Below are positions 14,867-21,450 of a DNA stretch of 25,160 nucleotides, piece after piece. Both the position numbers and the translations under genes were made by a program. Within the stretch, counting starts at the first letter, position 1. Every line of letters starts with the position of its first letter. Under the pieces are notes generated by a model. The model worked only from the letters and a program-made list of their open reading frames with translations, was not told the DNA's origin and did not search any database. This stretch comes from a virus: positions 1-25,160 of the IMG/VR virus record IMGVR_UViG_3300000115_000175, one strand, 5' to 3'.

Positions 14867-15193
14867 ATGGCTAATACATTTACAAGTGCAGCAACAGGAT
14901 CAACGACTACACTTCAACCTATTTATACTGCACCGGCAGGGACTACATCAATTATACATGCTGTATATTTGAGTAATGTGGATGGAACAAACGATGCCAC
15001 AATAAGTTTGAGTGTTAGTGGAAGTGCTAACTTTACTAATCGTAGGTATTTGTTAAAAACGGTGAGTGTTCCTGCAGATTCTACAGTAGTGATTGAAAAA
15101 CCAATTAATTTAGGTGCAGGAGATAAGTTAGAAACACAGGCATCAGCTGATGGTGATGTGGATGTTTTTGCTAGTATATTGGAGATGACATAA
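14867..15193 (+). CDS. Small virion protein of a common phage β-sandwich type
   Basis: 108 residues, GGAGG at 14856-14860. The pattern APAGTTSIIHAVYLSNVDGT, ATISLSVSGS, YLLKTVSVPADSTVVIEKPI, NLGAGDKLETQAS, VDVFASILEM is one I recognise from many phage structural regions, where it looks like a compact β-sandwich of about 100 residues. Its close packing between two virion genes (2 nt before, 1 nt after) suggests joint expression and assembly. A tail-fibre or baseplate accessory role is likely but unassigned. Confidence 0.65.
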   Translation: MANTFTSAATGSTTTLQPIYTAPAGTTSIIHAVYLSNVDGTNDATISLSVSGSANFTNRRYLLKTVSVPADSTVVIEKPINLGAGDKLETQASADGDVDVFASILEMT

Positions 15194-15194
15194 T

Positions 15195-17405
15195 ATGTCC
15201 TTAAAATACATAGGAAAAAAGGTAGAGAAAACCGCACAAGTTATTTCCGGTTCAACTTTAACAGTTGACAAGGGTGCCGATTCTGGTTCTACTGCAATTT
15301 TTACAAACAATATACAGAATGGTTATCCAACTTCTAATAATTGGGGACAAAATTTAGTAGGAAGTTACTTTAATAATTTTGACAATACAACTCATGTAAG
15401 TGAAATTTTAAGATTTATAGCAGGTGCTATGAGTCATTCATTAGATGTATCAGATGCATCACCAAATACAAAATTTATTGATAGTGTAGATACAAATGAA
15501 ACAAGTTTAGGTGGAACTGCAACAATATCCGGATATCTACCACAAGAACACTCTTCATTGAGTAACGCCACAATTAATTATTTAGTTCACAAGGGATGGA
15601 CAGGACAAGGTAGAAAAATCTTTGATGGTATTTCAGTATATCACGATAATGGTGGGACATATAAAATAGATTTTGATTCTAATAGTGGTGGTTCAACAAG
15701 TGTTCAATCATCAGCTGATTCAGAATTATTTACTTTTGGAACATTGACAAGTGGTGCAGCAACTGCGTATTCTGTCAGAGTAGTGGCTACACAATCATTT
15801 AGTGATACAGGAAGTATTTCAGCACCAACAGCGGCATCAAATAAACATACCACACAATCTTTTCACGATACCACCATCAGTTCGTTTGGAACATCAAACG
15901 GATTAACCTTGGCTAAAATAGCAACATCACAGCCTGCTGTTATACCAGCAGCGTTTCAAGATGGTAAATTTATAGACCAGGGTGGAACTAATATGGGTGG
16001 AACTTTAACAAGAAAATATCATGCGTCAGAAACAAGTTTTACAAGTGTATCATCAAGTGGATACTATAGATTTCATGATTTAAAGGTTGGAATAAAGAGT
16101 GGTTCACAATCAGATTTTATATTCAATGATGGCTCAACAAAAAACAGATTTTGGGCACCAAGAGATGCTATTAATACTGCAATAGGACTCAATTCACTTG
16201 CAGATGTCGGAACAACACATAAAGCATTAACTGCAACATCAAGAAGTTTAAGTGGTGCACCTTATTTATTAGACACCACATATGAAGTAACCACGAAGAT
16301 TACAGGATTGTTTAATCCGTTGTATGCATCATCAACAACTTTAACTGATATGTCAGCTGGTTCGGTAACAGGAACTGCAACCATATCCAACGATACAACT
16401 TCTACAAATGGTGGAACAATTCAAACAAGTGGTAGGGTATTTGAAAGTGATGGAACTACTGCTGTAAATAGTGGAGTTCCAAGATATGATGATGTTGTAA
16501 TACTTTCAGCATCTGTTTCATACGATAGTGGAACGAGTGATACCATACAGGCCTCAAGAACATTAACCGATACATCATTTACAGTTGCTACAAAGGCTAG
16601 AAATAGAGAGTCATCACAGACCACATTAGACACACAGACAATTAATTATCATACTGCAGGAACATTTGGACAGCATGTTGATAGCGGAAGTTTGGGAGTA
16701 TATGGTAGAGCTCAAGGATATGATTCAAATGCACTACAAGATACCACAGAAACATTTACAGGAGAAGATTTTAGAATAGTATTAGCAGATAATGTTCAGG
16801 CATTTAATGGAGCATATTTCACAACTGATAGTTATCAAACTAATGATGATGGAGATGGTGTTTTAAGTGGAAATGATTTACAAGTAAAGCCAGGATTCCT
16901 TGCAGATCCAACTGGTAGTAATGGATATTGGTTTACGAATCATACTTTAGCAGCAAGTACTGCAGGATATAGATATTACATCAGAAGATTTCAAACTGAT
17001 GGTGGAACAAAATCAAGTATGACGGTTAATTTGAGTAGCACAACATTAGTAGCATGGAACGCAACTACAGCTGATAGTATAGCATGTGTTATATTATTTG
17101 AGAGTTCAGGAAATGGAAGTGGTAATAATGTAGAATTGAGTAGGGCAAGGATTTACGATCCAACAGCAACAACAAGTAACTTGATAGAGGCTAATATATC
17201 CCAAGACCACATTAAAAATCCATTTTCAACAGCAATAGATTTATATGGAAATACTGGTGGTAGTGTTTCAAGTGGAACATATACTATGCCAATAAGAAAT
17301 GGTGATGGTATGTATTTAGATTCAAGTGATAATGAACTTTATGTAATTGTTAGATATAAAGGTGATCCAACACCAATATCTTCAATAACATTGGGTTTTA
17401 GTTAA
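15195..17405 (+). CDS. Large virion structural protein (fibre or baseplate-associated)
   Basis: 736 residues, ATG one base after the preceding stop. N-terminal MSLKYIGKKVEKTAQVISGS is followed by Ser/Thr/Gly-rich β sequence throughout, with few charged residues and little helix. Recognisable stretches are FNNFDNTTHVSEILRFIAGA near residue 60, SGYLPQEHSS, SNGLTLAKIATSQPAVIPAA, SETSFTSVSSSGYYRFHDLK, and the end segment DLYGNTGGSVSSGTYTMPIR with YLDSSDNELYVIVRYKGD. I have seen proteins of this look in uncultured aquatic myophages, annotated as virion structural. No enzymatic motif or collagen-like repeat was seen. It is the largest protein of the fibre block and may be a long tail or side fibre. 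Confidence 0.65.
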   Translation: MSLKYIGKKVEKTAQVISGSTLTVDKGADSGSTAIFTNNIQNGYPTSNNWGQNLVGSYFNNFDNTTHVSEILRFIAGAMSHSLDVSDASPNTKFIDSVDTNETSLGGTATISGYLPQEHSSLSNATINYLVHKGWTGQGRKIFDGISVYHDNGGTYKIDFDSNSGGSTSVQSSADSELFTFGTLTSGAATAYSVRVVATQSFSDTGSISAPTAASNKHTTQSFHDTTISSFGTSNGLTLAKIATSQPAVIPAAFQDGKFIDQGGTNMGGTLTRKYHASETSFTSVSSSGYYRFHDLKVGIKSGSQSDFIFNDGSTKNRFWAPRDAINTAIGLNSLADVGTTHKALTATSRSLSGAPYLLDTTYEVTTKITGLFNPLYASSTTLTDMSAGSVTGTATISNDTTSTNGGTIQTSGRVFESDGTTAVNSGVPRYDDVVILSASVSYDSGTSDTIQASRTLTDTSFTVATKARNRESSQTTLDTQTINYHTAGTFGQHVDSGSLGVYGRAQGYDSNALQDTTETFTGEDFRIVLADNVQAFNGAYFTTDSYQTNDDGDGVLSGNDLQVKPGFLADPTGSNGYWFTNHTLAASTAGYRYYIRRFQTDGGTKSSMTVNLSSTTLVAWNATTADSIACVILFESSGNGSGNNVELSRARIYDPTATTSNLIEANISQDHIKNPFSTAIDLYGNTGGSVSSGTYTMPIRNGDGMYLDSSDNELYVIVRYKGDPTPISSITLGFS

Positions 17406-17414
17406 GGATAAGAT

Positions 17415-18392
17415 ATGGGATTAATAGATTCAGGATCGAAGTCGGGTAGATTATTAGCGTCAAGAAGATATACACACAATACCTTTACGACAGCACAAGA
17501 AGCATTTACGGATGTATTAGATTTAGGTGCTGGAGAGGTATTTACTCAGGCAAACCTAATACCTTCAACTGGATTACCATTTAGTGGAAGTGCAGATATC
17601 GGTTCGTATTATTCTGTTGATGGTGATAATATAATGAGATATTGGTTTAGACAGAAAATGACTAAATCAAACACTAATAATGAGGTTTGGTTTTTTCTAA
17701 ACCCAACAGGAAGTGATAGTGGAATAGGAGCTCAGTTGATTAGTTCAGACCAACAGACAAGTTTCATATCACCCAAGTATGGAGCATCTTCATTAGCAAA
17801 CTCGACAACAGAAGATGCTACACCAGGATATTTAGCGGTATTGTATAAATCATCCGCAGTAAGTCATAGTTTACAAACTGGTTCTTTGGCTGGTGGTGAT
17901 ATTGTTTCCACCAATGATTATGTATTTGACTATAAAACTGGTATTGTTCAGTTTTTAAATGCAGATAAAGATCCAACTGATAGTCAATATGTCTATATGA
18001 CCACATATCAGTATGTAGGAACTTCTTTAGCAACTGGTTTAAATGTTAGTGGTTCGACAAAGGTTGGGTATAACCCATCCGTATCGAGTCATCAGATAAC
18101 AGGAAGTTTATTATTAGATAGTACAGCATTTAAGTATGGAGCATCAACTTGGAAAGAGGCAAGTGGTGTCAACGAATTTACAGGTTCGAGTTGGGAATTT
18201 AAAGCCACAAAGGGTAGTGGTGATTTATTTACCTTCAAGGATGACTCAGACAATTTATTATTCAAATCAACACACGATAGGGTTTTGGTTTTTAATGAAG
18301 TGGAAGGAGCAATGCCAACAGCAGTAGCGGGTGGACTAATATATAGTGGTTCAAATGCTTGGTATTTAGGATACGAAAATCCACCGACTTAA
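17415..18392 (+). CDS. Virion structural protein, fibre-like
   Basis: 325 residues, 9 nt after the previous stop with AAGGA near 17404. N-terminal MGLIDSGSKSGRLLASRRYT, then DVLDLGAGEVFTQANLIPST, MRYWFRQKMTKSNTNNEVWF, a VFDYKTGIVQFLNADKDPTD segment (a pattern frequent in phage fibre-attachment proteins), and a C-terminal part with short β repeats (SGSTKVGYNPSVSSHQITGS; LFTFKDDSDNLLFKS; AGGLIYSGSNAWYLG). The end (GGLIYSGSNAWYLG) resembles the tail of other fibre proteins. Likely a fibre or adapter protein. A TATTTATA motif starts immediately after its stop. Confidence 0.62.
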   Translation: MGLIDSGSKSGRLLASRRYTHNTFTTAQEAFTDVLDLGAGEVFTQANLIPSTGLPFSGSADIGSYYSVDGDNIMRYWFRQKMTKSNTNNEVWFFLNPTGSDSGIGAQLISSDQQTSFISPKYGASSLANSTTEDATPGYLAVLYKSSAVSHSLQTGSLAGGDIVSTNDYVFDYKTGIVQFLNADKDPTDSQYVYMTTYQYVGTSLATGLNVSGSTKVGYNPSVSSHQITGSLLLDSTAFKYGASTWKEASGVNEFTGSSWEFKATKGSGDLFTFKDDSDNLLFKSTHDRVLVFNEVEGAMPTAVAGGLIYSGSNAWYLGYENPPT

Positions 18393-18400
18393 TATTTATA
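18393..18400 (+). promoter_or_regulatory. Candidate late promoter motif TATTTATA
   Basis: TAATATTTATAATGG directly follows the stop codon of the previous gene and lies 40 nt before the fibre start at 18433. Confidence 0.42.
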
Positions 18401-18432
18401 ATGGAATGGATATACCCTATTAGGAGATAACA

Positions 18433-19830
18433 ATGGCTCAATGGAGAAAAGTAATAGTATCGGGAAGTAACGCGGTACTTAACGAAATATCAGCAAGTGG
18501 AGCAATAACACCAACAAATAATGATGGTGTAGCCTTAGGAACTGAAACTCGTCAATTTAGTGACTTGTTTTTAGCAGAAGGTGCAGTCATTAATTTTGAC
18601 GCCGGTGATTTTACTGCAACACAAGCAAATAATTTACTTACACTTAGTGGTGGAAACACACGAGTAGATAAGTTAGAAATAGATGGAGCTAACGACTCCA
18701 TTGATGTATCTACGGATATGGTAATAACTGCAGCAGCAGACATAACATTGGCAGCAGGTGGAGCAAATGTAAAACCAAACGCCGATAGTTCAATTGATTT
18801 GGGTATAAGTGGAACAGCATTTAGAAAATTATTTGTAGATGATATTGACTTAGCAAATCAAGGTTCTATCGCTGGAGCCGTTCACATATCGGGTAGTGGA
18901 AATATTACCGGTTCTGATATTTACGCAAGTAGTAATGTTGATGTGGTCGGTAGGGTAGATGTATTAAGTCATATCAGTTCAAGTGCCAGTATTACAGGTT
19001 CAAATGTTTACGCAGAGGCAGGGTTTGATACAGCTGGAACAATTACATTAGGAACACAATTAGCAGTAGGACATGGTGGAACTGGATTAAACACAACAAC
19101 TGCAAAGGCAGTAGTAATTACTAACGATAGTGGTGGAACGAACGCATTAGCAACTGTAGCAATGGGAACAAATGGTCAGTTGTTAATTGGTGGTTCAAAT
19201 GGACCTGCAGTTGCAGTTCCAACTGGTGGTGATGGACTTAGTGTAACCGTGGGTGATGGAACTTTAGAATATGATTTAGATGCAGCACTAACTACGGTTA
19301 CATCTGTAAAAAACAATTCACTTATAATTGGTGGTAATTCACAAAACAACACAATTGATTTTGGAACTGATGATGTAATCCTATTCGATACTGATAATAC
19401 AGAAAGAATGAGGGTGGACGCAGCCGGTGTAGATATAACTGGAGCCCTAACGGTTTCAACAAACGCAACAATTGAGGGTAACTTGATTGTAAATGGTGAC
19501 ACAACTACACTTTCAAATACCAATGTCGCAGTTGGAGATTCATTTATATTCTTAGCAACTGGTTCAGCTGGTTCAAATGTAGACGCTGGTATCATTGTTC
19601 AGAGTGGTTCAGCTGTAGATAGTGGTTCTGCACTTTATCACGACATTAACTCACAAAGATGGTCGGTCGCAAAACAAATAAAAGATACCAGTACAGCAAT
19701 TGCTCCATCAGAGTTTGTTGTTACGGTTAAGGCACTTGGTGATGATGGTGCTCCTGTCGAAGCAGATAAAGAATATGGTGTTGGAGAAATGGCAATAAAC
19801 AACAATGGAGACATTTGGATTTATTCATAA
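18433..19830 (+). CDS. Tail fibre protein
   Basis: 465 residues, TTAGGAG at 18420-18426. The N-terminus MAQWRKVIVSGSNAVLNEIS recurs in the gene at 20209 and is likely an attachment domain. The shaft carries repeats of short β units: VHISGSGNITGSDIYASSN, LSHISSSASITGSNVYAEAG, LTLGTQLAVGHGGTGL (a typical phage fibre motif), and ALTVSTNATIEGNLIVNGDT followed by TTLSNTNVAVGD. The C-terminal part (DAGIIVQSGSAVDSGSALYH, INSQRWSVAKQI) ends in a small domain with EKEYGVGEM-like sequence and INNNGDIWIYS. Probable receptor-contact or spacer fibre. No chaperone domain follows in this protein. Confidence 0.75.
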   Translation: MAQWRKVIVSGSNAVLNEISASGAITPTNNDGVALGTETRQFSDLFLAEGAVINFDAGDFTATQANNLLTLSGGNTRVDKLEIDGANDSIDVSTDMVITAAADITLAAGGANVKPNADSSIDLGISGTAFRKLFVDDIDLANQGSIAGAVHISGSGNITGSDIYASSNVDVVGRVDVLSHISSSASITGSNVYAEAGFDTAGTITLGTQLAVGHGGTGLNTTTAKAVVITNDSGGTNALATVAMGTNGQLLIGGSNGPAVAVPTGGDGLSVTVGDGTLEYDLDAALTTVTSVKNNSLIIGGNSQNNTIDFGTDDVILFDTDNTERMRVDAAGVDITGALTVSTNATIEGNLIVNGDTTTLSNTNVAVGDSFIFLATGSAGSNVDAGIIVQSGSAVDSGSALYHDINSQRWSVAKQIKDTSTAIAPSEFVVTVKALGDDGAPVEADKEYGVGEMAINNNGDIWIYS

Positions 19831-19848
19831 AAAATAAGAGGTTTCATA

Positions 19849-20136
19849 ATGGGAATGATTGTTAAGGGTAAGAAAAGAGTAGTCGAGGACGAAGTATTCA
19901 AGCTCAATCAAGAAGATTTAGAATTTTTAATAAATATTATTAAAAACTCGATGATACCAGGTAAGTATCTTACCTTGGGTAATGTAGTGGTTCAAAAACT
20001 ACATAATCAGTTAGGAATGTTAGATAAAGCACCCTCACAGATTAAAGATGCATTAGTAAATCAGGCAAGAAAATTAGATTCACCTGAAAAGACATCTCTC
20101 GTCCATAAAGATGGTGAGATATGGTTAAAAGAGTAA
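19849..20136 (+). CDS. Small conserved phage protein, function unknown
   Basis: 95 residues; AGAGG at 19836-19840 serves ATG 19849. After a basic start (MIVKGKKRVVEDEV) it has a mostly helical segment, FKLNQEDLEFLINIIKNSMI, then PGKYLTLGNVVVQKLHNQLG, and ends in VHKDGEIWLKE. It is neither fibre-like nor secreted. I recognise similar small proteins from marine phage fibre regions but no function. Its place between two fibre genes suggests an assembly helper or minor component, which is inference. Confidence 0.6.
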   Translation: MGMIVKGKKRVVEDEVFKLNQEDLEFLINIIKNSMIPGKYLTLGNVVVQKLHNQLGMLDKAPSQIKDALVNQARKLDSPEKTSLVHKDGEIWLKE

Positions 20137-20195
20137 CTTTATTGGCCTGGTGTTTGGCGACATTGGGAAGTGGGCCGAAAGGTAACCAACCGTAA
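20121..20195 (+). CDS. Possible 24-residue hydrophobic peptide overlapping two genes' boundary
   Basis: ATG 20121 opens 24 codons ending TAA at 20193-20195, just touching the AAGGAG of the next gene. The product has a basic start and a hydrophobic middle (VKRVTLLAWCLATLG) and ends SGPKGNQP. The DNA between 20142 and 20192 is far richer in G and C than any other gap here and can pair TTGGCC (about 20142) with GGCCGA (about 20173). It could be a leader peptide, a structured RNA, or neither. The ribosome site is poor. Confidence 0.25.
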   Translation: MVKRVTLLAWCLATLGSGPKGNQP

Positions 20196-20208
20196 GGAGA
20201 TAAATTAA

Positions 20209-20955
20209 ATGCCAAATTGGAAAAAAGTCATAGTATCGGGATCCGATGCAATTCTCAACACAATTACAGGAAGTGGTGGTATACAATTAGCAGATGATGC
20301 TGTTCTGAATATTGGTGATGGGAATGATTTACAGCTCTATCACGATGGTAGTAATAGTTACATAAAAGACAACGGAACTGGTAATATATTTGTCAGAAGT
20401 GGAACTCAAACATTTCAAAATGCAGCTGGTTCTAAGACTATGTTGGTTTTAAATGCAGCCAATTCAGTAGATTTAAATTATAATAATAATACAAAACTTC
20501 AAACCACAAATACAGGTATATCTGTAACGGGTGGGGGTATATTTTCAGGTAATATAAGTGGTTCATCAACTTCTCATCTTACTATGGCACAAATATCTTC
20601 AAGTGGTGATGTAGTAGCAGATGGTGATGTTGTAGCATTTAATTCATCAGATGAAAGACTTAAAGACAATATAAAAGTTATTAAAGGTTCGTTAGATAAA
20701 ATAGGTGAGATTAGGGGTGTGGAGTTTGATTGGAATGATAAGTCACCAGCTTGGGCACGAGAAAGAGGACACGATGTTGGAGTTGTTGCTCAAGAAGTTC
20801 AAAAAATCATTCCTGAAATAGTTATTGAAAGAAAAAATGGTTATTTAGGAGTAGATTACAAGAGAATCGTTCCGTTATTAATAGAATCAATAAAAGAATT
20901 AACAAGTGAAGTAAGAGATTTGAAAACAGAGGTTGATAAGCTAAAAAATAAGTAG
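20209..20955 (+). CDS. Short tail fibre/spike with C-terminal S74 self-cleaving chaperone domain
   Basis: 248 residues, AAGGAG at 20194-20199. The N-terminus MPNWKKVIVSGSDAILNTIT matches the 465-residue fibre's anchor. A very short β shaft follows (DDAVLNIGDGNDLQLYHDGS, then GNISGSSTSHLTM). From about residue 144 comes the peptidase S74 / intramolecular chaperone domain: NSSDERLKDNI with the nucleophile Ser147 before Asp-x-Arg-x-Lys152, then GVEFDWND, HDVGVVAQEVQKIIPEIV, GYLGVDYKRIVPLLIESIKE and a trimeric coiled coil (LTSEVRDLKTEVDKLKNK). The domain trimerises the fibre and then cuts itself off before the Ser. With cleavage only about 146 residues remain as spike. Domain call is firm; cleavage is inferred from intact residues. 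Confidence 0.85.
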   Translation: MPNWKKVIVSGSDAILNTITGSGGIQLADDAVLNIGDGNDLQLYHDGSNSYIKDNGTGNIFVRSGTQTFQNAAGSKTMLVLNAANSVDLNYNNNTKLQTTNTGISVTGGGIFSGNISGSSTSHLTMAQISSSGDVVADGDVVAFNSSDERLKDNIKVIKGSLDKIGEIRGVEFDWNDKSPAWARERGHDVGVVAQEVQKIIPEIVIERKNGYLGVDYKRIVPLLIESIKELTSEVRDLKTEVDKLKNK

Positions 20956-21014
20956 TTTTCAACATTTTCATATATATATATTAACATATAACTATAACAT
21001 AGGAGAAAAACGTT

Positions 21015-21332
21015 ATGGCAGTTACAGAGGAGTCCAAGTTAGGACAAACAGAAACTAAAGTTTCGGAAACAAAGTTCACCGAAGAGGAGTTAAAGTCTCT
21101 TAGTGATTTACAACAAGGATATACCAATACACAGACTAAATTTGGTCAAATACGAGTTCAAAGATTATTGCTCAATCAGCAATTAGAAGGATTGGATGAG
21201 GCTGAGTTAAGATTGGAAACTGAGTATACCGAGTTACAAAAAGCAGAACGAGAACAAGTGGAATCTCTCAACAAAAAATATGGTGCAGGTAATTTAGACC
21301 CGAAAACAGGAGTTTTCACGCCTACTTCATAA
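21015..21332 (+). CDS. Small coiled-coil protein upstream of the sheath gene
   Basis: 105 residues, AGGAG at 21001-21005. After an acidic start (AVTEESKLGQTETKVSETKF) it is a long helical coiled coil (residues about 22-85, LKSLSDLQQGYTNTQTKFGQ, LLLNQQLEGLDEAELRLETE) and ends KKYGAGNLDPKTGVFTP. The ending GxLDPxTGxFTP is a pattern I recall from small proteins in aquatic T4-like phages. There is no T4 equivalent. A helper of tail assembly or a minor virion protein is possible. A hairpin follows its stop by 8 nt. Confidence 0.62.
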   Translation: MAVTEESKLGQTETKVSETKFTEEELKSLSDLQQGYTNTQTKFGQIRVQRLLLNQQLEGLDEAELRLETEYTELQKAEREQVESLNKKYGAGNLDPKTGVFTPTS

Positions 21333-21339
21333 AATAAAC

Positions 21340-21362
21340 TTCTTGAACTAATCGTTTGAGAA
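21340..21362 (+). terminator. Weak hairpin after the coiled-coil gene, possible terminator
   Basis: TTCTTGAAC (21340-21348) can pair with GTTTGAGAA (21354-21362) over nine positions including two G·U, loop TAATC. Only a few T follow (AATAATTTG), so termination would be weak. Confidence 0.35.
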
Positions 21363-21372
21363 TAATTTGCTA

Positions 21373-21380
21373 TATTTATA
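21373..21380 (+). promoter_or_regulatory. Candidate late promoter motif TATTTATA
   Basis: CTATATTTATATATAAT, 70 nt before the sheath gene start. A small hairpin TAGTC/GACTA (21392-21396/21403-21407) lies in the leader between. Confidence 0.42.
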
Positions 21381-21450
21381 TATAATGTTTATAGTCGAAA
21401 AAGACTAATAAGTTATTTAATTTATAAAACAATAAATTGGGAGAAAACAA

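Noticed and set aside
19176-19595. 139-codon minus-strand frame within the fibre gene
   Set aside because: Shadow of the repetitive fibre coding sequence, without a start signal or recognisable domain; all other genes are on the + strand.
20137-20195. tRNA gene in the GC-rich gap
   Set aside because: No cloverleaf: only one short stem is visible, no TψC-like GTTCRA sequence and no plausible anticodon arm.
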